From Atopobiaceae bacterium (GTDB lineage Bacteria; Actinomycetota; Coriobacteriia; Coriobacteriales; Atopobiaceae), in contig CADFJN010000007.1 of the NCBI GenBank assembly GCA_902834555.1, positions 65,622 to 129,621 of the forward strand: a stretch of 64,000 bases of DNA, given 5' to 3'. Position numbers and translations under genes: made by a program. How positions within the stretch are numbered: position 1 is the first letter of the stretch; the number at the start of each line of letters is the position of its first letter. The notes below the pieces were generated by a model. That model was not told the DNA's origin. It did not search any database and was given only the letters and a program-made list of their open reading frames with translations. Positions 16,498-24,826 of this stretch are shown here, one piece after another.

Positions 16498-18552
16498 CTA
16501 AACGCGCGAGGCGGCCTCGTAGGCGCGCCAAATGACTGAACGCAGGTTGCCAACGCCGGCGCAGTCGCCAACGAGCTGCACGTGGCGACCGTCGGGCTGC
16601 GAGATGGGGTCGGGCGTGTAGCCAACAGCGCTTACCACCGAGTCGCACGCTATTCGCTCGAGCGTGCCGTCCTTGTGCGAGATTTGCACCCAGTCCTCGC
16701 CAATGGCGCGCACCGTGGACTCCAGGTAGACGGGAACCTTCTTCCAGGCGAAGAACTCACGCAGGTAGCTCGAGTTGGCAAGGCAAACGCCGTCCTGCGC
16801 CACCAGGTCATCCTTCATCTCAACGATGACGGGCTCCTTGCCGGAAAGGTAAAGCTCGAGCGCTACCTCGCAGCCCGTGAGGCCGCCACCAATGACCACC
16901 ACGCGCTCGCCTACCTCGGCGCCGTCGAGGTAGTCCAGGGCGTCCATCACGCGCTCGAAGCCCTGAACGGGAAGGCGCTTGGGCGTAGCTCCGGTGGCCA
17001 CGATGACGTAGTCCTCATCCAGCTCCTGCACGTCGATGACCTCGCGGTTGTAGTGAATCTCGACGCCAAGCTCCTTCATCTGCCGCTCGTACCAGGCGAG
17101 AAGGTCGCGGAGCTTGCCCTTGAAGCTCGCGGAAGCGGCCTCGCGGAAAACGCCTCCCAAGTGGTCGGACTGCTCGTAGATGACGGGCCAGTGGCCACGA
17201 AGCGCAAGCACACGCGCGGCTTCCATGCCGCCGATGCCGCCACCCACCACGGCAACGCGCCTGGGCGTGGTGGTGGGGCGGATGTGGTGCTTCTCATATT
17301 GCATGGTCTCTGGGTTCACCGCGCAGCGCGAGAGGTGCAGCGAGTCCTCGAGCGTCTGCGTGTTGGCGTGGCCCTTGTAGTGGCACATGTTGAAGCACCC
17401 GTTGTGGCAGCAGATGCAGGGGCGGATGTCCTTCTCGCGCCCCTCGACGAGCTTGGTGACCCACTCGCCGTCGGCCAGGAACTGGCGAGCAAAGCCAACA
17501 GCATCGAGCTTGCCCTCGGCCACGGCCTGCGCGCCAACATAGGGGTCCATGCGGCCTGCGCAGACAACCGGGACGTCCACGAAGCCCTTGATGTGCTCGA
17601 CGTCCTCGAGGTTGCAGTTCTCGGGCATGTAGATGGGCGGGTGAGCCCAGTACCAGGCGTCATAGGTGCCGTTGTCGCAGTTGAGCATCGCGTAGCCCTC
17701 GTCAGTGAGGTAGCGAGCGGCCCACTCGGACTCCTCCATTGTCCTTCCTACCTCGACGTAGTCCTCGCCGGGCAGGGCACCCTCGCGGAAGCCCTTGGTG
17801 CGGCTCACCACGGAGTATCTAAGCGAGACGGGGAAGTCCTCGCCGGCTGCGTCGTGGATGGCGTGGACAATGCGCACTGGGAAGCGGTAGCGATTCTCGC
17901 GCGAGCCTCCGTAGATGTCGTTGCGGTGGTTCACGTAAGGAAGGGTGAACTGGTCGAGCAGGTAGCCCTCGTGGACGGCGTGCACCTCAACGCCGTCAAC
18001 GCCGGCATCACGAAGCATCTTCGCGCAGGTGGCAAACGCCTCAACGATGCGGTCTATCTCGCCGATGGTCATCTCGCGGGAAGGCACCTTATCCGACCAG
18101 CGGTTTGGCGAGGGGGACGCCGTGGCACACACCTTGTCGAGGTCCAGGAACGGCTTAGAAAGCGCACGCAGCAGCGGGTTGGTGTAGAGCTCCTCCATGG
18201 AGTCAGATACCGTGAAGCTGCGTCCAAAGCCAGCCGTGAGTTGCACGAACATCTTTGCCCCCGTGGCGTGCAGCTGCTCCATGAAGGGCTTGAGCTCCTC
18301 GTACATGGCGCGGTTGTGGTCAAGCCACTGCCCGCCGATAGGGTTGTAGACGGGCTGGCAGCCGGGAAGGAGCAAGCCAACGTTGTTCTGCGCGCGCTCC
18401 ATGAGGAAGCGGGCACCGTCCCGGTCGAAGTGGTTTCTCTCCATCCACCCAAAGATGTTGGTACCGCCCATGGAAGTCATGACAATGCGGTTCTTGATCT
18501 CGCAACTGCCAATGTTCCACGGAGTGAACAGTGGTTCAAGCCTTGAATCCAT
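16498..18552 (-). CDS. NADH:flavin oxidoreductase / 2-enoate reductase-like enzyme
   Basis: A 684-residue enzyme built like 2-enoate and 2,4-dienoyl-CoA reductases. An FMN-binding old-yellow-enzyme barrel comes first (NRIVMTSMGG; HAVHEGYLLDQF; DIYGGSRENRYRF). A 4Fe-4S site follows (CICCHNGC ... CAVNP, near 380-415). Then comes an FAD/NAD(P)H module (VAVVGGGIGGMEAA; VVVIGGGLTGCEVAL). It passes electrons from NAD(P)H through FAD and Fe-S to FMN to reduce an activated C=C bond. It lies directly upstream of the aconitase-X genes and 41 bases after the HAD gene on the same strand. Substrates of this family include enoates, bile-acid intermediates and trimethylamine; none can be assigned here. Confidence 0.85.
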   Translation of the reverse strand: MDSRLEPLFTPWNIGSCEIKNRIVMTSMGGTNIFGWMERNHFDRDGARFLMERAQNNVGLLLPGCQPVYNPIGGQWLDHNRAMYEELKPFMEQLHATGAKMFVQLTAGFGRSFTVSDSMEELYTNPLLRALSKPFLDLDKVCATASPSPNRWSDKVPSREMTIGEIDRIVEAFATCAKMLRDAGVDGVEVHAVHEGYLLDQFTLPYVNHRNDIYGGSRENRYRFPVRIVHAIHDAAGEDFPVSLRYSVVSRTKGFREGALPGEDYVEVGRTMEESEWAARYLTDEGYAMLNCDNGTYDAWYWAHPPIYMPENCNLEDVEHIKGFVDVPVVCAGRMDPYVGAQAVAEGKLDAVGFARQFLADGEWVTKLVEGREKDIRPCICCHNGCFNMCHYKGHANTQTLEDSLHLSRCAVNPETMQYEKHHIRPTTTPRRVAVVGGGIGGMEAARVLALRGHWPVIYEQSDHLGGVFREAASASFKGKLRDLLAWYERQMKELGVEIHYNREVIDVQELDEDYVIVATGATPKRLPVQGFERVMDALDYLDGAEVGERVVVIGGGLTGCEVALELYLSGKEPVIVEMKDDLVAQDGVCLANSSYLREFFAWKKVPVYLESTVRAIGEDWVQISHKDGTLERIACDSVVSAVGYTPDPISQPDGRHVQLVGDCAGVGNLRSVIWRAYEAASRV

Positions 18553-18593
18553 ATCCTGCCCTCTCTCTTAGCGTGTGCCCATCATAGTTCGCC

Positions 18594-19373
18594 TTACGTG
18601 TGCGATAACCGCCAGAATGACTCGCTTCCGACGAGCGCGCGTAGCTCCTCCTCGCTCCCAACCTCCCAGGTTGGGGAGACCCCCCTAGCGTCCTGCGGCC
18701 GAGCACGCCCGCGGCGGTTAAGCCACACGCATGGCATCCCCGCCGCTCGCGCGCCCACGACGTCTGTGTCCCAGGCGTCACCAACGTAGACGCAGCGGGC
18801 TGGGGTTGTGCAAAGGCGGCCGCATGCGTACTCAAAGAGCGCTGGATCGGGCTTTGCCAGACCCACGGCCTGTGAGACAAAGACGGCGTCGGAAGAGACC
18901 CATTGCGAAATGCCGAGAATTTCGAGCTTCTCGGATTGAAGCTCCTCCCGTCCGTTTGAGATGACACCCAAACCCAAGCAGGCACGAGCGCGACATGCGT
19001 CCAGGCAGGAGGCCACGGCAGGGGAGAGCGACATGGCCACTCCAGACTCGTCCGCATAGACGCGCTGCGCCTCCACGGCGGTCTCGTGATTGATCGAGAC
19101 GCCAAAGTCGGCAAGCGTCTGCTGCATGCGCAGGGCGTACTCCTCTGTTGTGGGCGTGCGGCCGGCCGAGAAGGCCGCAAATATTGGACCGCTGTGACGG
19201 CGGCTCGCGTCGTAGAGCGCTGCGTCCGTTGCGCCGGGAATGTCACCACAGACGCGCCTCACCGCATACGCGAAGGGCCTTGCCTGATCGTACAGGGTGT
19301 CGTCGATGTCAAAGAAGACAACGTCAACGCCAGAGCGAGAATCACGCTCGCCGATTCCTGCCGCTCGTCCCAT
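18594..19373 (-). CDS. HAD-IA family hydrolase
   Basis: A 259-residue HAD phosphatase. Motif I is VVFFDIDDTLYDQ, so the nucleophile is the first Asp of DIDDT. Motif II is VISNGREEL, motif III includes Lys in GLAKPDPALFE, and motif IV is VYVGDAWDTDVVGA. This is the YjjG/HAD-2 type used by nucleotidases and sugar-phosphate phosphatases. The start has GAGGGGGC in front. It is the first gene of the leftward operon with the enoate-reductase-like and aconitase-X genes, and it is divergent from serC. It lacks the DVDST motif of phosphoserine phosphatase, so a SerB role is not supported. Confidence 0.8.
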   Translation of the reverse strand: MGRAAGIGERDSRSGVDVVFFDIDDTLYDQARPFAYAVRRVCGDIPGATDAALYDASRRHSGPIFAAFSAGRTPTTEEYALRMQQTLADFGVSINHETAVEAQRVYADESGVAMSLSPAVASCLDACRARACLGLGVISNGREELQSEKLEILGISQWVSSDAVFVSQAVGLAKPDPALFEYACGRLCTTPARCVYVGDAWDTDVVGARAAGMPCVWLNRRGRARPQDARGVSPTWEVGSEEELRALVGSESFWRLSHT

Positions 19374-19617
19374 AGAACGCCCCCTCGGTCAAAGCCGTTG
19401 GTCCAAGTCTAGCAGCTGGAGGATGGGCAGCATTCGATGGCGGGAAGACAACGCCACTCCACAAATTCCCATCTGGCACCTAGGTTATCAAAACGTAACA
19501 GATGGAGAGTTTCGTCATTCGCCCGCTATCATGTTGAAACGCAAGCCGACTGCACTCCGTGCGCCTGCGCGGCCGCGGCCGGGAAACCGCGATTCACCAG
19601 ATTTTGGAGTGATCTAC

Positions 19618-20706
19618 ATGGCACGCGTGTACAACTTCTCCGCCGGCCCCGCCGTACTTCCGGAGGAGGTGCTCTCTCGCGCGGGCTCTGAGATCCTTGA
19701 CTACCAGGGTTGCGGCATGTCCGTCATGGAGATGAGCCACAGGTCCAAGGTCTTCCAGGGCATCATCGACAATGCCGAGGCCGACATTCGCACCCTCATG
19801 GGCATCCCCGAGAACTACAAGGTGCTCTTCCTGCAGGGCGGTGACTCGCTGCTCTTTGCGACCACCTTCATCAACCTGGCTCCACACCGCAAGGCGGACT
19901 TCGTGATCACCGGCAACTGGGCAAAGAAGGCCTATCAGGAGGCCCAGATCCTAGGCGACCCCAATGTGGTGGCCAGCTCTGCCGACAAGAACTTCACCTA
20001 CATTCCCGACTGCTCTGACCTGCCCATCCGCGAGGACACCGACTACCTCTACATCTGCCAGAACAACACCATCTACGGCACGCAGTACCACACCTTGCCC
20101 AACACGAAGAGTCACACGCTCGTTGCCGACCAGAGCTCGATGTTCCTCTCCGAGCCAGTTGACGTGACCAAGTTTGGGTGCATCCACGCAGGCGTCCAGA
20201 AGAACGTTGGCCCCGCCGGCGTGCAGATCGTGATCGTGCGCGAGGACCTCATCCCCGATGACCTGGCTGGCGTTCCCACGATGCTGCGGTTCAAGACGCA
20301 GGCCGACAAGGGCTCGCTCTACAACACCCCCAACTGCTGGGGCATCTACATGTGCGGCCTGGTGTTCCAGTGGTTGCTCGAGAACGGCGGCCTTGCGGCC
20401 ATGCACGAGAAGAATGTCGAGAAGGCCAAGATCCTCTACGACTACCTTGACTCTTCTGAGCTCTTCCACCCCACGGTGACCGATGCGGAGAGCCGCTCGC
20501 TCATGAACGTGCCCTTCGTCACGGGCGACAAGGACCTCGACGCCGAGTTTGTCGCCCAGGCGGCAGAGGCCGGTCTCGTGAACCTCAAGGGCCACCGCAC
20601 CGTTGGTGGCATGCGCGCTTCCATCTACAACGCCATGCCCAAGGCGGGCGTCGAGGCGCTCGTGAACTTCATGGATGGCTTCGAGCGCTCCCACAAGAAG
20701 GCCTAG
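19618..20706 (+). CDS. serC: Phosphoserine aminotransferase
   Basis: SerC transfers the amino group of glutamate to 3-phosphohydroxypyruvate to form phosphoserine. The 362-residue protein opens RVYNFSAGPAVLPEEVL, carries GCGMSVMEMSHRSK, and has the PLP-binding Lys in HAGVQKNVGPAG. Its end, KGHRTVGGMRASIYNAMP, is family-typical. I chose the ATG at 19618 with GGAGTG in front; longer frames reach upstream but are not conserved. serA follows after 52 bases. No serB lies in the window. I see no riboswitch in the 244-base gap to the divergent HAD gene. Confidence 0.95.
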   Translation: MARVYNFSAGPAVLPEEVLSRAGSEILDYQGCGMSVMEMSHRSKVFQGIIDNAEADIRTLMGIPENYKVLFLQGGDSLLFATTFINLAPHRKADFVITGNWAKKAYQEAQILGDPNVVASSADKNFTYIPDCSDLPIREDTDYLYICQNNTIYGTQYHTLPNTKSHTLVADQSSMFLSEPVDVTKFGCIHAGVQKNVGPAGVQIVIVREDLIPDDLAGVPTMLRFKTQADKGSLYNTPNCWGIYMCGLVFQWLLENGGLAAMHEKNVEKAKILYDYLDSSELFHPTVTDAESRSLMNVPFVTGDKDLDAEFVAQAAEAGLVNLKGHRTVGGMRASIYNAMPKAGVEALVNFMDGFERSHKKA

Positions 20707-20758
20707 CCTCTCCCAGCAGCGTTTTCCCACTCTCAACTAGACTCAAGGAGCCATCCGA

Positions 20759-21928
20759 ATGTACAAGGTTCACTGCATGAACAACATCGCCAAGGCGGGC
20801 ACCGATCGCCTTGGGGCCAACTACGAGCTCACCGACACTCTCGATGACGCCGACGCCATTATGGTGAGGAGTGCAAGTCTTCATGAGACCCAGTTCCCCA
20901 AGGACCTTCTCGCCATCGCGCGCGCCGGCGCCGGGGTGAACAACATTCCGCTTGATCGCTGCGCTGACGAGGGCATTGTTGTCTTCAACACGCCTGGTGC
21001 CAACGCAAACGCCGTGAAGGAGCTCGTCTTTGCGGGCCTGCTCCTTGCCAGCCGCGACATCGTGGGCGGCATCGAGTGGGTGCGCGCCAACGCAGACGAC
21101 CCCGACCTCGCCAAGCATGCTGAGAAGGCAAAGAAGCAGTTTGCCGGCCACGAGCTTGCCGGCAAGCGCCTGGGCGTCATTGGCCTCGGCGCCATTGGTG
21201 CCGCCGTGGCCAACACGGCCACCCGCTTTGGCATGCAGGCCGTGGGCTATGATCCGTACCTCTCGGTCTCTGCCGCGTGGAACCTCGACCGTCGCATCGA
21301 GCATGCCGATGACCTCTCTCGCCTTGTCGCCGATTGCGATTACATCACCATCCACGTTCCCGCAATGGACTCCACCAAGAACATGGTGAACGCGGAGCTC
21401 ATCTCCCAGATGAAGCCCGGGGCCGTGGTGCTCAACTTTGCCCGCAACACCATCGTGGACGAGCGGGCCATGGCAGCCGCCCTTGCCGAGGGCCACATTG
21501 CCCGCTACGTGACTGACTTCCCCAACCCCGTATCGGCTGACATGAAGAACGCAATCGTCCTGCCGCACCTGGGCGCCTCCACCACCGAGGCCGAAGAGAA
21601 CTGCGCCGTCATGGCCGCTGAGGAGCTACGCGACTTCATCGAGAACGGCAACATCACTCACTCCGTGAACTTTGGCGCCGTTGACCTTGGTCCCATTGCC
21701 TACGGCGAGCGTCTAGCGATCATCCACCAGAACGTGCAGGGCATGATCGGCAAGTTCTCGCAGTACTTGGCAGACAATGGCATCAACATCGAGAACATGG
21801 CAAACAAGAGCCGTGGCTCGATGGCCTACACGCTCATCGACATTGCGGGCGAGGTGCCGGCAGACGTCATCGACCGCCTCGCTCAGGCCGAGGGCGTCCG
21901 GCGCATCCGTGTGATTCGTTCAAAGTAG
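20759..21928 (+). CDS. serA: D-3-phosphoglycerate dehydrogenase with ACT domain
   Basis: SerA oxidises 3-phosphoglycerate with NAD+, the first step of serine synthesis. The 389-residue protein has the NAD site GVIGLGAIGAAVAN. The substrate and catalytic blocks are ARAGAGVNNIPLD, NFARNTIVDE and LPHLGASTTEAEENC. The C-terminal 75 residues form an ACT-like domain (GKFSQYLADNGINIENMANK), the usual site of serine feedback. It is the short, ACT-only type without the intervening ASB domain of mycobacterial SerA. It follows serC in an operon and is closed by a strong hairpin. Confidence 0.93.
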   Translation: MYKVHCMNNIAKAGTDRLGANYELTDTLDDADAIMVRSASLHETQFPKDLLAIARAGAGVNNIPLDRCADEGIVVFNTPGANANAVKELVFAGLLLASRDIVGGIEWVRANADDPDLAKHAEKAKKQFAGHELAGKRLGVIGLGAIGAAVANTATRFGMQAVGYDPYLSVSAAWNLDRRIEHADDLSRLVADCDYITIHVPAMDSTKNMVNAELISQMKPGAVVLNFARNTIVDERAMAAALAEGHIARYVTDFPNPVSADMKNAIVLPHLGASTTEAEENCAVMAAEELRDFIENGNITHSVNFGAVDLGPIAYGERLAIIHQNVQGMIGKFSQYLADNGINIENMANKSRGSMAYTLIDIAGEVPADVIDRLAQAEGVRRIRVIRSK

Positions 21929-21951
21929 AGCTTTGGGTTTCGACGGTGATA

Positions 21952-21987
21952 AAGTGCCCCTCTCGGACGGACCTGAGAGGGGCACTT
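21952..21987 (+). terminator. Terminator after serA
   Basis: A perfect 13-bp stem (AAGTGCCCCTCTC with GAGAGGGGCACTT) and a 10-base loop, followed by GCTTTCC. It lies 24 bases after the serA stop and between convergent genes, so it may serve both strands. Confidence 0.8.
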
Positions 21988-22026
21988 GCTTTCCGGGAAA
22001 CGACTGACAAGCAAAGCTGCCTTCGT

Positions 22027-22368
22027 CTACTCCATAAGTGACTGGTACTCCGCGGCTACGGCATCGAATTCTGCATCATCCTCGATGGGGACAATGTCAT
22101 TGGTGCCGTCATCATGCTCTACGTACCCATATAGGTAGAGTGATTCCTGGTCGCCCTCAGGCGCAAGCGCTATGTACTCCCTGCCATCGTATGGGAATAT
22201 ACCCAGCACGTCGCACTTCTCTGAGGTGCCGTCATCGTATTCGAGTGTTATGGTCTCGGGGTCGTCGTCGGCCCAGCCGCCTTGGTCTCCGAAGTCATAG
22301 TCATCGTCTCTCTCCAGCTCGTCAAAGTCGAGCTCGGCGTCCTCGAAGTACTCCTCGTCTTCCGCCAT
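22027..22368 (-). CDS. DUF1292 family acidic protein
   Basis: A 113-residue strongly acidic protein. The first 45 residues are almost all Asp, Glu and aromatic residues. The rest matches the DUF1292 pattern of a small beta domain (TITLEYDDGTSEKCDVLGIF; YIALAPEGDQESLYLYGYVE). The role of the family is unknown; in Firmicutes members lie near alaS and the Holliday-junction resolvase yrrK. I start at the ATG at 22366-22368 behind AAGGAG; upstream in-frame codons are unlikely. It is convergent with serA and divergent from the peptidase gene. Confidence 0.8.
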   Translation of the reverse strand: MAEDEEYFEDAELDFDELERDDDYDFGDQGGWADDDPETITLEYDDGTSEKCDVLGIFPYDGREYIALAPEGDQESLYLYGYVEHDDGTNDIVPIEDDAEFDAVAAEYQSLME

Positions 22369-22537
22369 GGCTACTCCTTCTTTTGGGACCGGGCGTCTCC
22401 TGCGCCCATAGACTGAGTTTATCTGCATAATCGTTTCTTGAACGTGAAAGCGTCGCCTTCTCGGTGAGTAGCCCAAATTACGCCGTCTACCATGGAAAAG
22501 ACAACTTTGACAAGCCGTGGGCGGTAGAAGGGAAACC

Positions 22538-23932
22538 ATGAGCGGTATCAATGTATACGCACATTACACAAGCGAGGAAGACTACCCAGACTTCGACTAC
22601 ACCGGGGCCTGCGAGCGTCTTGCGCGCGCGATTTCCTGCAAGACCATAGACCATGGCGAGAAGACCGAGGACGCGCCCTTCGAGAGGCTGCACGCGCACG
22701 TGCGCTCCTCGTTTCCGCACATCATGGCGGCGTCCACCTTCGAGGAGGTGGGAAGGAACCTTCTCATTACCTGCCCGGGGACAGATCCCTCGCTTCCCTG
22801 TGCGCTGCTCCTCGCTCACCAGGACGTTGTTCCGGTAGTCCCAGGCACGGAGAATGACTGGCTGCACGATGCCTTTGCCGGTGACCTCGATGAGACCTTC
22901 ATCTGGGGCAGGGGGGCGCTCGACATCAAGGACATGCTCATGGGGGAGCTCGAGGCGCTTGAGTACCTTCTTGCTCGTGGGGACCGTCCGCGTCGCACCG
23001 TAGTCCTCGCCTTTGGCGCCGACGAGGAGACCGCAAGCGCAGGCGCAACCAAGCTTGCGGCCATCCTTGAGGAACGCGGCGTCCGTGCCGAATGGCTCCT
23101 CGACGAAGGTACGACAACCATGTTTGACGGCGCCCTGTGGGGTGCACCCGGGCGCGTGCTTACCGATGTGTGCATCTCGCAGAAAGGCTACCTTGACCTG
23201 CGGCTGGATGTTCACGGAGAAGGCGGGCACTCCTCCAACCCCTTTGGAGGCACCTCGCTTGAACGCCTAAGCGTGGCCATCTCACACATCGTGGAGTCGC
23301 GACCGGCGCCCGAGCTCACTCCCATCGTGCGCGACACCTTCCGCGCGCTTGCGCCGCACATCACAGAGGAGCAACTTCGCACGCTCGTCCAGGACGTGGA
23401 CGCCAACGCCGAGAAGATAGCCTCCCTTGCCGCCGCCAGGCGCGGCCTCTATCCCTTCGTGGTAACCACGATGGCCGTCGACATGCTCGAGGGTGGCTCT
23501 GCCGCGCCAAACGTGATGCCGGGCGACGCAAGTGCGACCATCAACTTCCGCCTCCTGCCGGGAACAACGGCAGACGACGTGCTTGCCTGGGTCGAGGACG
23601 CTCTGGATGGCACTGGCGTCACCGCAACGGCCGTTCACTACACGCCTGCAGGAAGGATGGACTCAACGGGTGGCGCAGGCTACGCAGAGGTGTCGGAGGC
23701 GCTCAAGCACTACTACCGTGACGTCGATGTGGTGCCATCCTTTGTCTGCGGTGGTACCGACGCCATTCGCTATGAGGCGGTCTGCGACTCTATCCTTCGC
23801 GTCATCCCCTTTAGGCCAACTCCGGAGGAGGAGGCGACGGGCGTCCATGGCGTGAACGAGCGCATTTCTCGCCGCGCGTATGCTCAGGGCATACGCGTTC
23901 TGGTGCGTCTTCTGGAGAGGACCGTCCTCTAG
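22538..23932 (+). CDS. M20 family metallopeptidase (carboxypeptidase/deacylase-like)
   Basis: A 464-residue cytosolic M20 hydrolase with two zinc ions, most like the carboxypeptidase S branch. Zinc and catalytic motifs are LLAHQDVVPV, WGRGALDIKDM and FGADEETASAG. A dimerisation domain follows (DVHGEGGHSSNPFGGTSLE). The C-terminal active-site His is probably in GVHGVNERISR. Such enzymes cleave dipeptides or N-acyl amino acids. The ATG at 22538 is preceded by AAGGG. It stands alone. The 156 bases after it hold an unusual G/T-rich spacer with a hairpin. Confidence 0.85.
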   Translation: MSGINVYAHYTSEEDYPDFDYTGACERLARAISCKTIDHGEKTEDAPFERLHAHVRSSFPHIMAASTFEEVGRNLLITCPGTDPSLPCALLLAHQDVVPVVPGTENDWLHDAFAGDLDETFIWGRGALDIKDMLMGELEALEYLLARGDRPRRTVVLAFGADEETASAGATKLAAILEERGVRAEWLLDEGTTTMFDGALWGAPGRVLTDVCISQKGYLDLRLDVHGEGGHSSNPFGGTSLERLSVAISHIVESRPAPELTPIVRDTFRALAPHITEEQLRTLVQDVDANAEKIASLAAARRGLYPFVVTTMAVDMLEGGSAAPNVMPGDASATINFRLLPGTTADDVLAWVEDALDGTGVTATAVHYTPAGRMDSTGGAGYAEVSEALKHYYRDVDVVPSFVCGGTDAIRYEAVCDSILRVIPFRPTPEEEATGVHGVNERISRRAYAQGIRVLVRLLERTVL

Positions 23933-24034
23933 ACAAGCACATCTGCGCATGGGCTTTTGGGTCTGGTCAGGTTTTGGGGTCGGTGGCCAAAGGGCGGAGT
24001 GCGCATGCTTTTGGGGTAGTATGAGGATTTCGGG

Positions 24035-24059
24035 GGCACCCGCCCACGTGCGGGTTGCC
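24035..24059 (+). terminator. Hairpin after the M20 peptidase gene
   Basis: A stem of GGC-ACCCGC with GCGGGT-GCC, one bulged base and a 6-base loop, lies between the peptidase gene and the next gene. The T-rich tail is poor (GGTTTGG), so terminator function is only likely. It sits in a spacer (23933-24088) with runs of T and G on the plus strand. Confidence 0.4.
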
Positions 24060-24088
24060 GGTTTGGATAGCACCAGAAGGGCAATGCT

Positions 24089-24826
24089 GTGGCAAGAAAA
24101 CTCGAGAGCTTGGGTTCCCAGATCCGGAGCGTGACCGACTCCGATGCCGAGTCCGCCCAACGCGCGGGTACAACCACCGCGCCAGAGGGAACTCCAGACA
24201 ACCCCTCGTTCAAGATTCTCACCGTTGCTAACGTCATTACGGCATGCCGCCTTGCGCTCACCATTGCTTTTCTCATCCTCTTTGTGCAGGGCACCAACCG
24301 CGTTTTGGCTCTTAGCTTTTACGCCATCGCAGCCGTGACGGACTTCCTTGATGGCCAGATAGCGCGTCGTACCCAAACGGTGAGCTGGCTGGGTAAGGTT
24401 ATGGATCCCATCATGGACCGCGTCCTGCTCTTCACGGGCGTTCTGGCCATCGTGCTTACCGGCGAGCTCCCGATATGGGTCGCGGTTATCGTCATTGGCC
24501 GCGACTGCTACCTGGGCATCGGTGCGCTTGTCCTACAGAAGTACCGCCGTCGCCCCGTTGACGTAATCTACATTGGCAAGATCACCACAGCACTTCTCAT
24601 GTTTGGCTTCTGCGACCTCCTCCTGGGGGCTCCTGTGGTGCCTGGCCTAGGGCTTTGTGATGTGTCCTGGCTTCCGGGGCTCAACGCGCAGCAGGCTGCG
24701 CTCGGCATCTTCTTTGTCTACGCTGGCCTTGTCTGCTCTATAACAACCGCCATCATATACACGCGCGAGGGCATCCAGATTCGTCACGAGGCTCTCGCGG
24801 AGCAGGAGGGGGAGAAGAACCAGTGA
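24089..24826 (+). CDS. CDP-alcohol phosphatidyltransferase
   Basis: An integral membrane enzyme of 245 residues that joins an alcohol head group to CDP-diacylglycerol. The family signature D-x2-DG-x2-AR-x8-G-x3-D-x3-D is complete: DFLDGQIARR ... WLGKVMDPIMDR. About six hydrophobic helices are visible. The first 45 residues are a hydrophilic extension. The start is a GTG behind AGAAGGG. A second gene of this family (51489-52097) is the better pgsA by context, so this one may be a cardiolipin-type or other head-group transferase. The D,D-carboxypeptidase gene overlaps its stop (GTGA). Confidence 0.85.
   Translation: MARKLESLGSQIRSVTDSDAESAQRAGTTTAPEGTPDNPSFKILTVANVITACRLALTIAFLILFVQGTNRVLALSFYAIAAVTDFLDGQIARRTQTVSWLGKVMDPIMDRVLLFTGVLAIVLTGELPIWVAVIVIGRDCYLGIGALVLQKYRRRPVDVIYIGKITTALLMFGFCDLLLGAPVVPGLGLCDVSWLPGLNAQQAALGIFFVYAGLVCSITTAIIYTREGIQIRHEALAEQEGEKNQ

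Noticed and set aside
18594..19373. HAD gene as the missing phosphoserine phosphatase beside serC
   Set aside because: It has DIDDT and HAD-IA features, not the DVDST motif of SerB, and it is transcribed with the aconitase-X operon.
19374..19617. Possible riboswitch before serC
   Set aside because: No conserved aptamer pattern known to me is visible; the gap is explained by two divergent promoters.
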